A stretch of DNA of 31,996 nucleotides, taken from contig CAVFXS010000062.1 of NCBI GenBank assembly GCA_963626805.1, positions 1 to 31,996 of the forward strand. Direction: 5' to 3'. Positions 16,334 through 24,438 of this stretch are shown one piece after another. The DNA comes from CAG-632 sp963626805 (lineage in GTDB: Bacteria; Bacillota; Clostridia; Lachnospirales; Lachnospiraceae). The number at the start of each line of letters is the position of its first letter. Positions within the stretch are counted from its first letter, which is position 1. The notes beneath the pieces are model-generated. The model ran no database searches and was not told the DNA's origin. It saw only the letters and a list, made by a program, of their open reading frames with translations. The translations under genes and the position numbers were made by a program.

Positions 16334-18376
16334 CTAAAAAGTCAGTTTATCCAAATAATACTCATTGATTATTTCATACTTCTTATTTGTATCTAAAAAT
16401 GCATCATATGCTTTCTTATTAACCGGAATTGCATTTTTGTTGACAATATGCATTGTCTTCTGTGGGCCCTCTGCCAGCATATATGCCAACAATACCGCCG
16501 CGGCATGTTGTTCTTCATCATTCGCCTGCGCGCTGATGGAATAGCAATCCACAAACTCTCCCTTCACGGTATCTGATACAATCGGCCGCATTTCATACAA
16601 TCCTGCCACCTCATGATTCATATAGGTCAGCTCATTTGTCCCAGCCAGATAGTATGTAAGCTTTCCGTTTCTAAACATATCCTTAGCAGTATCGGCAGCC
16701 TCTTCTTTTTGCCCTGCTTGTTCCAAGTCTTTAATGTACTGATCATGTGCTGCCTGAATATTTCCGGCATCTTCTCCAACTAAGCTTTGAAATACGTAAT
16801 CCTGCATATCCGGTGCAATAAAATAATTTAAGGCATCCTCTCCCTTTCTGACCTGATCCAGAGTTTCTACCTCTACATTATCAATATCTACACCTTTTCC
16901 CCTTCGCACATATGCAACCGGAACCACAAATCCCATTGGCATTTTTTTATTTTCTATAATTTCTTTTTTAGCATCATTCAGAAAATAATACTCATTTGCA
17001 TTGATATACGTATAGACGTCCTTGACATCCGCCATAATATCCTGCATGCTATCATCCATGCCATCACTTACAAATACTGTAGGCAATGTTTTGGCATCGG
17101 CTGCCTTTGCAATCTCTTCCGCATATGAATCCTGTGGAATTTCTCTGATTTCAATATCTACCTTAGGTTGATCCTCCTGAAACTTTGAAACCATTGTCTG
17201 AAGCATTTCGGTTTCTTTTCCGGACTCTTCATTCTCCTTTATGGGAACCCAGATACTAACTGTTGTTTCCGGAAGTTCAACCTGTGCCTTTTTATCGGAA
17301 AAAGAACGATATGTAAAAAATCCTCCGATCAGAAGCACGACCACAGCTACCCCTATTGATATTCCCCGCTTTAGTTTTCTTCTCTTTAACTCTGCCTTTA
17401 AATCCGTTACCTTCTTTTTATCCAGAATCGCATTCTGAAAATCCTCAATGCTTTGGAATCGCAAATCCTGATTCAGTGCCATTCCTTTCATTAAAGCATT
17501 TGAAAAATTTTCTGGTATTTGCGGATCTAATTCTGCCGGAGATTTCACATTATCTTCTACAATACGATTTACAGATTCTTCAGGCACAATACCGGTAACA
17601 ATTCGATACAAAGTAGCAGCCAATGCATATACATCTGTCCATGGTCCCTGTTTACTCTTTGAACGATACTGTTCTGGTGGTGCAAATCCCGGTTTTAATA
17701 TGATAGATAAGGTTTTCTCTTCCTCACCGGTAGAAAACCGCGCCGCACCAAAATCAATTAATTTTATCTTGCCATCCTCGCAGATAAAAATATTATCCGG
17801 ACTGATATCCCGATGTATAATTCCTTCCTTATGTATGTCTTTCAGTGCTTCACAGATAGACGATATAATTTCTACCGCTACATCCTTTTCAATCTTTCCG
17901 CCTGCTACCCTTACATATTGCTTTAATGAAATTCCGTTCAAAAACTCCATTACAATATATGCCGTATGATTCTCTTCAAAAAAGTCATAGACATTCATAA
18001 TATGGGGATGCGTACTGAATTTGGCCATATTTCGTGCTTCATCAAGAAATCGCTCCACACCTTTTTCAAACTCGGTTTTTCCATTTCCTGTATAAATAAT
18101 GACTTCTGACTGCCCCGGGATCCTTTGAACAATTCCGGCCGGATAGTATTCCTTGATAGCCACCATTGTTTCCAAACGCTCATCCCAGGCCCGATATATA
18201 ACACCAAAACCGCCAAATCCAACAACCGTTCCGATTACATATCGATTTTGCAGCCGAATCCCCGGCACAAGATGGTACGGTTCGTCCGGCGCAGTTCCCC
18301 GGACAAACCCACAATGAGGACATACTTCATAACGTTCCTCATATTCTTTCATACAGTTTAAGCAACGGACTAGCAT
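16334..18376 (-). CDS. Membrane Ser/Thr kinase fused to an extracellular solute-binding-protein-like domain
   Basis: A 680-residue protein. Zinc ribbon C5, C8, C19, C22; kinase domain about 44-315 with GFGGFG (53-58), K75, HRDISPDN (188-195) and DFG (208-210); basic juxtamembrane stretch; one membrane helix about 339-357. Residues about 371-680 lie outside and look like a family 1 extracellular solute-binding protein: an initial strand VSIWVP, a first helix ending KFQEDQPKVDIEIREIP, then LPTVFVSDG, MGFVVPVAYVRRG, FRNGKLTYYLAGT and a C-terminal IVNKNAIPVNKKAYDAF. Such domains close around small ligands, often sugars, so the kinase may be ligand-gated. The SBP part is shorter (about 310 residues) than typical free proteins (about 400). 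The ATG has AGGAGG 8 nt upstream. It is 12 nt downstream of the FHA gene. Confidence 0.9.
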   Translation of the reverse strand: MLVRCLNCMKEYEERYEVCPHCGFVRGTAPDEPYHLVPGIRLQNRYVIGTVVGFGGFGVIYRAWDERLETMVAIKEYYPAGIVQRIPGQSEVIIYTGNGKTEFEKGVERFLDEARNMAKFSTHPHIMNVYDFFEENHTAYIVMEFLNGISLKQYVRVAGGKIEKDVAVEIISSICEALKDIHKEGIIHRDISPDNIFICEDGKIKLIDFGAARFSTGEEEKTLSIILKPGFAPPEQYRSKSKQGPWTDVYALAATLYRIVTGIVPEESVNRIVEDNVKSPAELDPQIPENFSNALMKGMALNQDLRFQSIEDFQNAILDKKKVTDLKAELKRRKLKRGISIGVAVVVLLIGGFFTYRSFSDKKAQVELPETTVSIWVPIKENEESGKETEMLQTMVSKFQEDQPKVDIEIREIPQDSYAEEIAKAADAKTLPTVFVSDGMDDSMQDIMADVKDVYTYINANEYYFLNDAKKEIIENKKMPMGFVVPVAYVRRGKGVDIDNVEVETLDQVRKGEDALNYFIAPDMQDYVFQSLVGEDAGNIQAAHDQYIKDLEQAGQKEEAADTAKDMFRNGKLTYYLAGTNELTYMNHEVAGLYEMRPIVSDTVKGEFVDCYSISAQANDEEQHAAAVLLAYMLAEGPQKTMHIVNKNAIPVNKKAYDAFLDTNKKYEIINEYYLDKLTF

Positions 18377-18388
18377 CTAACCTTCCTC

Positions 18389-19396
18389 CTATTGCAACCG
18401 GAATGAATTCTTAGAATCGCCTATATTAAGAATACTGCCTGCCGGTAATATTTCTTCCGTTCCTTTTGTCAGTCTCCGCTTTCCTGCAAATGTACCATTC
18501 GTAGAGTAATCTATTACTGTATATTTTCCTTTCTGCGGATCATAAGTAATCTTACAATGACGTCTGCTTACCTTTGGTGATTCGATTACAAGCTGTGCTT
18601 CAGATGCATCTCTGCCAAGAACGACTCCTGCGGCATCTAACGGAAGTTCTGCGCCTGCATACATACCGGAAATACCTACCAATACACCAGCCTTTGCCTG
18701 CACCTTATTACCAGTCGTATTAGCAACTGAATTCACTGCATCTCTGCTGCTTAACCGATAAATTCCACAACCTAAAGCAAGAATCTGTAACACTATAAAT
18801 CCCCAGAAGCCGATTCCCATGCTTCGAATCATAATCTGAAATACCAATGTTCGAATCATTTGCAGATAGATAGTAGACAACTCCGGTACCAGATTTTTTA
18901 CAATGGTTAAACACAGTCCCGGTATTGCAAAAAAGATAGTAACGCATAATACCAGATTGATTCCCACAAAAACACAAGACATTACACGTTTATTTTCTGC
19001 TTTTCCCCATATATGAAACCCGGCCGCTACAAGTGATAATGCCGGTACACCTAATAACAAAATAATAAAATATGCCATTGCCAAATACATGTTAGATGAA
19101 TATGTATATACCATACCGGCCCCCAGCAATACCACTGCACTTCTGGCCATATTGCTTAAAACTCCGGTATTTAATGTATCTGTAACCCCTGATAATACAC
19201 TATCCGTAAACAATGATGTTAAATCATTTTCATCCCAGGTTGTCATATCATTAGATCCATATTGCATAATTACCTCCTGCAATACATCATCCCGAAATAC
19301 AAAACATGGCAACAATGCCACAAATAATGATAATACTAAGCATATAACTGCTGTAATTTTGAATATTTTGTCCCATTTTTCCTTATCGCTAAACAT
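18389..19396 (-). CDS. Polytopic membrane protein with C-terminal FHA domain
   Basis: A 335-residue protein with about five hydrophobic segments in the first 215 residues (for example ITAVICLVLSLFVALLPCF near the start and FIILLLGVPALSLVAAGF in the middle) and a cytoplasmic FHA domain at about 240-335 with VVLGRDASEA, KVSRRHCKITYD and STNGTFAGKR. The membrane part is not a family I recognise. I choose the ATG at 19396 because GGAGG lies 6 nt upstream; a GTG nine codons earlier is less likely. It sits between the first PP2C gene and the SBP-fused kinase, so its FHA may dock the phosphorylated kinase at the membrane (inference). Confidence 0.87.
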   Translation of the reverse strand: MFSDKEKWDKIFKITAVICLVLSLFVALLPCFVFRDDVLQEVIMQYGSNDMTTWDENDLTSLFTDSVLSGVTDTLNTGVLSNMARSAVVLLGAGMVYTYSSNMYLAMAYFIILLLGVPALSLVAAGFHIWGKAENKRVMSCVFVGINLVLCVTIFFAIPGLCLTIVKNLVPELSTIYLQMIRTLVFQIMIRSMGIGFWGFIVLQILALGCGIYRLSSRDAVNSVANTTGNKVQAKAGVLVGISGMYAGAELPLDAAGVVLGRDASEAQLVIESPKVSRRHCKITYDPQKGKYTVIDYSTNGTFAGKRRLTKGTEEILPAGSILNIGDSKNSFRLQ

Positions 19397-19438
19397 ATTG
19401 TATCCTCCATTCTTCCCTTTCACTTAATTCTTTGTTTC

Positions 19439-20161
19439 TTATTCATTCCATACTGCAATTGCAGTATAGTTATCCATATTTTTACCGATACCGTTTTTCT
19501 TAACTTCTGCCTCCATCTTTTGTAACCATTCATCTACCGTCTGGCTTTTTCTCAACAATTGTTGCATTGCCTTCTCTTCAATCAGTTCCCAAAATCCATC
19601 TGAACAGAGAAGAAACGCCTGTCTCGTTGTCAATGGCATTTTGTCAGAAAGCACATATTGCGGACTACTCCATTCTGTTCCCATAACCCGTAACAGCCGA
19701 TTTCGATCTTCATGTCCGCGAATCTGCTTCTCTTTTATTTCACCTGCCATTACCAGCATTTGCGGTACACTATGATCCAGCGTCCGCTTTACCATTTTCC
19801 CTTTTTGGAATACATATAATCGCGAATCTCCAATATGTCCCCATTGAACCATCTGATTCTTAATCTCCAAAACAACCATGGTAGTTTTCATTTCAGATTG
19901 GAGATTTTGATTTTTCTGCTCTAATAAAAGATTCTCCTGGGCCGTCTGAAAACACTTGTCTAAAAAATCCGGCTCCTTATACTGCATAAAAAGACTCTTT
20001 CCGGTCTCTACAACCAGTTCTGAGGCAACCTCACCTTTTCCATGTCCGCCCAATCCATCTGCAAGCAAAAAACAATACTGTTCATTATCTTTTACTACAC
20101 CGGCATAATCTTCATTGATTTCCCGATTTCCACAATTTGTTATAATCTTATACGTTAACAA
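19439..20161 (-). CDS. PP2C-family serine/threonine phosphatase, first gene of the cluster
   Basis: A 240-residue PP2C phosphatase, close to the length of the bare catalytic core of the Stp/PrpC type. Motifs: NREINEDYAG (D18), LADGLGGHGKGE (34-45), GDSRLYVF, CSDGFWELI and MDNYTAIAV. It starts with TTG at 20161: AAAGGAGG stands 6 nt upstream and there is no in-frame ATG before the first catalytic motifs. It is the promoter-proximal gene of the minus-strand phospho-signalling run, with a divergent MFS gene upstream. Confidence 0.93.
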   Translation of the reverse strand: MLTYKIITNCGNREINEDYAGVVKDNEQYCFLLADGLGGHGKGEVASELVVETGKSLFMQYKEPDFLDKCFQTAQENLLLEQKNQNLQSEMKTTMVVLEIKNQMVQWGHIGDSRLYVFQKGKMVKRTLDHSVPQMLVMAGEIKEKQIRGHEDRNRLLRVMGTEWSSPQYVLSDKMPLTTRQAFLLCSDGFWELIEEKAMQQLLRKSQTVDEWLQKMEAEVKKNGIGKNMDNYTAIAVWNE

Positions 20162-20167
20162 AAGTTT

Positions 20168-20175
20168 CCTCCTTT
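20168..20175 (-). promoter_or_regulatory. Ribosome binding site for the TTG-initiated phosphatase
   Basis: A near-perfect AAAGGAGG lies 6 nt upstream of the TTG at 20161, which makes the rare TTG start convincing. Confidence 0.8.
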
Positions 20176-20379
20176 CCGGGCATTTATGATTTCCTTACTA
20201 CTTGAAATATCTTATCAGGTATTTTATTTTCTATAGTTTTGCTGCTATAAACGTCCCGTATTTTGTAAATAATAGATGTTTTCTATTGGTTCTTTGCATA
20301 TCATATACTATTTCTTTAGATTTTAGGTCTATTCATAAAAGACATTTGGAACTTTTATTAAGACAAGTCATTTCCGTTC

Positions 20380-20408
20380 TTGTCAGAAAATATAGAATGT
20401 GCTAGATT
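20380..20408 (+). promoter_or_regulatory. Candidate sigma-A promoter of the MFS gene, with an inverted repeat over the -35
   Basis: TTGTCA (20380-20385, 5/6) is separated by 17 nt from TAGATT (20403-20408, 4/6), giving a short leader before the ATG at 20452. An inverted repeat GACAAG (20362-20367) / CTTGTC (20379-20384) overlaps the -35 and could be an operator. Both calls are by eye. Confidence 0.45.
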
Positions 20409-20451
20409 AAATTTTAGAAATTCCTAATTACCTTAAGGAGCCTCCATTACC

Positions 20452-21849
20452 ATGAAGCTTATTAAAAATACCTCATCTGCCAAAAATATTTCAAATGACC
20501 ACATTGCAAACAGGGTACTTTTTTCTCCTACCCACAACAAAAAATCCTCTCAGCTTCCTTCTGAGAGGCATACTATACTCTATAAGTTATTAATTATTGT
20601 TGTTTTTATTTTTGCTATGCAATTCTGTGATTCTTTCTGTACAGAGCTTTTCAGTAAGCTCCAGTCACTCTATACAACAGACTTCCTGATCATAGGACGT
20701 GGGATGACAAGTCAGAATGCACTTGCCTATTTAAGTATGGCGAATTTCCCGTTTTTGATCGTATCCTGGCTGGCACCGCTCGGTCGGATTTTGATTGACA
20801 GATGGGGTAGGAATCGTATTTATCTCCTGAATATCTGCTGTATGATTCTGGGCTGTATCGTATGCTTCTTCGCTCCAAACCTGATTATTTTTCTGTTTGG
20901 AAATGCGATTCTTACCTTCAGCTATTCTCTGGACATCCAGTATATCTATATCGTAGACGAAGTATCGCCGGGACATCGTGCCACCATCCGGGGCATTACC
21001 AGTGGTATTTCTGCCCTTGCATCTATCCTGCTGCCGATTGTCCGGGGACTTCTGATCACACAACTGGATCTTTCATGGAAATATATGTATATTACGACTA
21101 TCGGTTTCTGTATCCTGTTACTGCTGGCATCCCTTCTGCTGCTTCGTAAATTAACCGGCCTGCAGCTAACCGATTGCCACACGCATTCTCCGGCATTCAC
21201 ATCAAGCAATAAATCATCTCTGTTCTGCCGCCTTAAGAACTTTCTGATTCATCTGCATACTTTGCCTGGGTTCCGCCAAATTGCTCTGCCACTGGCGTTG
21301 GCCGGTGTTGCGACTGCCGGAATCAGCTTCTACAACGAGCCGCTCCTCGCCTTTAGCAGTCGAAGTGAGCTATCAGTTGATACGATTCTGATCATCCAGC
21401 CAATCGTATTACTGGTTATGTCTGTAATTTATGGTTTCCTTGCAGATCATGGAAATCGCCAATTGGTTCTGGCTATCTGTGCAGCCGTATCCGGCATCTC
21501 CCTGGTCTGCTTCTGCGTCATTGCAGAAACCGGTACCGGTGTACTGCTCCCCGGTATCTGCTGGGGTCTCATGTATAGCAGTTATTATTCACTGGTCAAT
21601 CTCCTGCAGCTGATGATTATTGAACTGGCGCCTTCAGACGCTACCGGTAAATTCTCAGCCGCGTCTATAATCATCTACGGATTGGGGGATGCCATCGGCC
21701 TTCTTCTGACCAGCCTCCTGACCGGAGTCCTTGGCATGACTGTATCAAAGCTGGTCACAGCTTTACCGTTTCTTCTGATTACGCTCCTGCTACTCCTTTT
21801 CTATCCCCCTACTCCTCGATCAGCTCCCGATACACATCCCGCTTGCTGA
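20452..21849 (+). CDS. MFS transporter
   Basis: A 465-residue polytopic membrane protein with about twelve hydrophobic helices split by a polar central loop (about 235-265). Between TM2 and TM3 it carries LGRILIDRWGRNRIY, a version of the MFS loop motif GxLxDRxGRR; a related FLADHGNRQ motif recurs in the second half, confirming the duplicated MFS fold. Its substrate cannot be read from the sequence. The N terminus has an unusually long polar extension of about 45 residues before TM1. AAGGAG lies 11 nt upstream of the ATG. It is the only plus-strand gene and overlaps the 3' end of rsmI by 41 bp. Confidence 0.88.
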   Translation: MKLIKNTSSAKNISNDHIANRVLFSPTHNKKSSQLPSERHTILYKLLIIVVFIFAMQFCDSFCTELFSKLQSLYTTDFLIIGRGMTSQNALAYLSMANFPFLIVSWLAPLGRILIDRWGRNRIYLLNICCMILGCIVCFFAPNLIIFLFGNAILTFSYSLDIQYIYIVDEVSPGHRATIRGITSGISALASILLPIVRGLLITQLDLSWKYMYITTIGFCILLLLASLLLLRKLTGLQLTDCHTHSPAFTSSNKSSLFCRLKNFLIHLHTLPGFRQIALPLALAGVATAGISFYNEPLLAFSSRSELSVDTILIIQPIVLLVMSVIYGFLADHGNRQLVLAICAAVSGISLVCFCVIAETGTGVLLPGICWGLMYSSYYSLVNLLQLMIIELAPSDATGKFSAASIIIYGLGDAIGLLLTSLLTGVLGMTVSKLVTALPFLLITLLLLLFYPPTPRSAPDTHPAC

Positions 21850-22651
21850 TCCCGCGATCTGCTGCCACCTGTTTCATAGCCGCCTTTTTATCCATGCCCT
21901 GCTCCATATAGTAGGTCACATGCTCCGGAATGCTCATCGTCTCCCATTGTTTCCGTTCCTCTTCTTCCAGTGCCTCGAAGCTCACGCCCTCCATAACCAG
22001 CACACATTCTCCCTTCGGTTCCTGTGCCGTATAATATTCTACAGCCTCATGCAATGTGGTCTGAAAGACAGTCTCATGCTTTTTCGTCAGTTCCCGGCAG
22101 ACGGTCAGCCTGCGGTTTCCAAGTGTCTCTGCCAGCTCCTGCAGTGTCCGCACCAGACGATGCGGTGCCTCATAGAGCACAATCGTCCGTGTCTCTGTCT
22201 TCAGTTCTTCCAGCACCCGGCTCCGTTCTTTCTTATCCGTTGGCAGAAATGCTTCGAAGCAGAATCGTCTCGTCGGCAGTCCACTGATCACAAGTGCATT
22301 CACGCAAGCACATGCCCCCGGCAGAGAAGTCACCGTAATCCCGGCCTCATGGCACTGTCTGACCAGCTCCTCGCCCGGATCAGAGATTCCCGGTGTTCCG
22401 GCATCCGTAATCACCGCTATATTCTTGCCCTCCTGCAGGTATCCTACCAGCACGCGTGCCTTGTCATACTTATTATATTCATGATAGCTGGTCATCGGCG
22501 TATGGATATCGAAATGATTCAACAGCTTAATACTGTTCCTTGTATCCTCTGCCGCAATCAGATCAACCTCCTGCAGCACCCGGATTGCCCGGTACGTCAT
22601 GTCCTCCAGATTTCCGATCGGTGTTGCACACAGATATAATGTTCCTGCCAT
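21809..22651 (-). CDS. rsmI: 16S rRNA (cytidine-1402-2'-O)-methyltransferase RsmI
   Basis: A 280-residue tetrapyrrole-methylase-fold enzyme that 2'-O-methylates C1402 in the 16S rRNA decoding centre using S-adenosylmethionine. Family signatures: GTLYLCATPIGNLEDMTYRA at the start, AAEDTRNSIKLLNHF, TDAGTPGISDPGEELV, LPGACACVNALVISGLPT and ELTKKHE. Full length. AAAGGAG lies 7 nt before the ATG. It is last in the tmk-to-rsmI housekeeping run, 15 nt after the TrmN6-type methyltransferase, as in Bacillus (yabB...rsmI). Its last 41 bp overlap the end of the convergent MFS gene. Confidence 0.96.
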   Translation of the reverse strand: MAGTLYLCATPIGNLEDMTYRAIRVLQEVDLIAAEDTRNSIKLLNHFDIHTPMTSYHEYNKYDKARVLVGYLQEGKNIAVITDAGTPGISDPGEELVRQCHEAGITVTSLPGACACVNALVISGLPTRRFCFEAFLPTDKKERSRVLEELKTETRTIVLYEAPHRLVRTLQELAETLGNRRLTVCRELTKKHETVFQTTLHEAVEYYTAQEPKGECVLVMEGVSFEALEEEERKQWETMSIPEHVTYYMEQGMDKKAAMKQVAADRGISKRDVYRELIEE

Positions 22652-22666
22652 GTTATTGCTCCTTTC

Positions 22667-23503
22667 CTACTCCCCATATATCCCACGCACTTCATCCGTA
22701 TACACGCCCTTTTCCCGATACACGATCAGCGGCGGCTCCACCTTGATCCGTGACCGTCCGCCACGCACCGCTTCCACCATAACCATGCCCGGCTCCTTGT
22801 CCACATAGGACTGGATCATACGCATCCGCTTCGGCTCCATCTTATACTGCATCAGCACACTGAAAATCTCCGCCAGTCGAAACGGCTTATGGATCATAAA
22901 GAAACTGCCACCCGGTTTCACCAGATAGGCGGCTGCCTTCACCACATCCTCCAGATTGCAGAGAATCTCATGCCGCGCAATATTTTTCGGCTCATATGCA
23001 TTCTGCAGGCCATGCTGATTTGTCATATATGGAGGGTTCGATGTGATGACATCAAAAGAAGCTGCAGGAAACAATCCTGCGGCTTCTTTAATATCACCCT
23101 GTTTAATTGCAATTCGGTCAGACAGTCCGTTCAGGCGCACACTGCGCTCTGCCATTTCCGCACTCTCTGTCTGTATCTCCAGTCCGGTAATATGTGCAGC
23201 CTCTGTCTTTGCAGCCAGGAGAATCGGAATAATACCGGTTCCGGTTCCCAGATCCAGTACCCGACTGCCAGCCTTAACTCTTGCAAAATCAGATAGAAAC
23301 ACCGCATCCACACCGAAGCAGAACCGCTTCGGATCCTGAATGATCCGGTAACCCTTGCACTGCAGGTCATCCAGTCGCTCTCCTGCATGCACCAGAGTCT
23401 CCACCTGCACATCCTCATTCATCAACTCAACATGTGCCGGCTCTATCTTATTTTCCATCGTACTCTCATCCTGTCTGAGCTTCATCTGCTGCCCATCGCC
23501 CAC
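22667..23503 (-). CDS. TrmN6/YabB-type SAM-dependent methyltransferase
   Basis: A class I methyltransferase of up to 278 residues. Motifs: RFCFGVDAVFLSDFA, the SAM loop VLDLGTGTGIIPILLA and the N6-adenine/amino-type active site TSNPPYM. This pattern fits the tRNA1(Val) adenine-37 N6-methyltransferase family (YfiC/TrmN6; YabB in Bacillus), which is also adjacent to rsmI in Bacillus. Substrate assignment is by family and locus only. The start is uncertain: GTG at 23503 and ATGs at 23485 and 23458 are in frame and none has a clear ribosome binding site; the conserved fold begins near ERLDDLQ (about residue 43), so the shortest form would still be complete. Confidence 0.88.
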   Translation of the reverse strand: MGDGQQMKLRQDESTMENKIEPAHVELMNEDVQVETLVHAGERLDDLQCKGYRIIQDPKRFCFGVDAVFLSDFARVKAGSRVLDLGTGTGIIPILLAAKTEAAHITGLEIQTESAEMAERSVRLNGLSDRIAIKQGDIKEAAGLFPAASFDVITSNPPYMTNQHGLQNAYEPKNIARHEILCNLEDVVKAAAYLVKPGGSFFMIHKPFRLAEIFSVLMQYKMEPKRMRMIQSYVDKEPGMVMVEAVRGGRSRIKVEPPLIVYREKGVYTDEVRGIYGE

Positions 23504-23520
23504 TTCTGAATGAATCCGTC

Positions 23521-24438
23521 CTAATCATCCAGCTTGGACTTACCTTCCTTCTTTTCCTGTTTCTCCAGCTCTTCTAATTCCTTCATTTCCTCTGCGCTGA
23601 CTCTGGATTTATCACGTCGCCGCTTCGGCTTGAACCGCAGCTCATCTACCTTGAAATCCAGAACCTCCTTCTCACCGGCATCATTGGTGACTACCACCTT
23701 CACCAACTGGCGCAGTACATTCGTACCGGTTACCTCACCCTTCTGACCGGTCGGTGTCTTCACATAATCACCGATATTCGGCATCCGATCATTCAGATAC
23801 TCATAGGTCTGCTCCTCATAGCTCAGGCAACACATCAGACGTCCGCAGACACCGGAAATCTTAGTCGGATTCAGAGAAAGGCTCTGCTCCTTTGCCATCT
23901 TGATCGATACCGGTACAAAATCCGACAAATGACTGTGACAGCACAGCTCGCGTCCGCAGATACCGATACCACCTACGATCTTGGTCTCATCCCGCACACC
24001 GATCTGCCGCAGCTCGATTCGTGTCTTAAACACGGCTGCCAGATCCTTAACCAGTTCCCGGAAATCGATTCGGCCGTCTGCCGTAAAATAAAACAGCACC
24101 TTATTGTTATCAAAGGTATACTCTGCCTCGATCAGCTTCATTGCCAGCTTATGCTTCGCAATCTTCTGCAGACAGATATTAAATGCTTCCTTGCTCTTTT
24201 CCTTATTCCGTCTGTCACGCTCCGCATCTGCCTCCGTTGCTTTCCGGATGATCGGCTTGATCGGAGTCTGCAGACTCTTCTCATCAAAGGAATATCTGCC
24301 CCGGACTACCTTGCCGTACTCCATGCCTCTGGCGGTCTCCACAATTACGAAATCACCCGGCTTTACCTGTATATCTAACGGATTAAAGGAATAGATTTTA
24401 CCATTTTCCCGAAATCTAACTCCGATTACTTCTATCAT
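23521..24438 (-). CDS. ricT: PSP1-domain protein RicT (YaaT)
   Basis: A 305-residue PSP1-family protein. The N-terminal domain includes VKPGDFVIVETARGMEYGKV. The Cys set characteristic of the family is present: CGRELCC followed by CGRLMCC about 35 residues later, residues that in Bacillus help bind Fe-S clusters in the RicA-RicF-RicT complex. That complex promotes RNase Y-dependent mRNA processing and affects competence, biofilm and sporulation in B. subtilis. The C terminus is a charged Lys/Glu tail. Its ATG follows AAAGGAG and overlaps the end of holB by 23 nt, as expected for this conserved gene order. Confidence 0.95.
   Translation of the reverse strand: MIEVIGVRFRENGKIYSFNPLDIQVKPGDFVIVETARGMEYGKVVRGRYSFDEKSLQTPIKPIIRKATEADAERDRRNKEKSKEAFNICLQKIAKHKLAMKLIEAEYTFDNNKVLFYFTADGRIDFRELVKDLAAVFKTRIELRQIGVRDETKIVGGIGICGRELCCHSHLSDFVPVSIKMAKEQSLSLNPTKISGVCGRLMCCLSYEEQTYEYLNDRMPNIGDYVKTPTGQKGEVTGTNVLRQLVKVVVTNDAGEKEVLDFKVDELRFKPKRRRDKSRVSAEEMKELEELEKQEKKEGKSKLDD

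Larger units (their letters stand above)
20162..20451. other. Divergent intergenic region (290 bp)
   Basis: An AT-rich region between the phosphatase gene and the MFS gene. It should hold the promoter of the long minus-strand signalling run, but I find no minus-strand -35/-10 pair good enough to name. The plus-strand side has a plausible promoter. No small gene with a convincing ribosome binding site was found here. Confidence 0.6.

Noticed and set aside
5531..20161. Type VII secretion locus
   Set aside because: FHA domains and kinases can accompany T7SS, but no EssC/FtsK-type ATPase, WXG100, YukD or EsaA-like protein is encoded in the window.
21920..22639. 239-codon plus-strand open frame opposite rsmI
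   Set aside because: The opposite strand encodes a complete, clearly conserved RsmI; the plus-strand translation has no recognisable domain.
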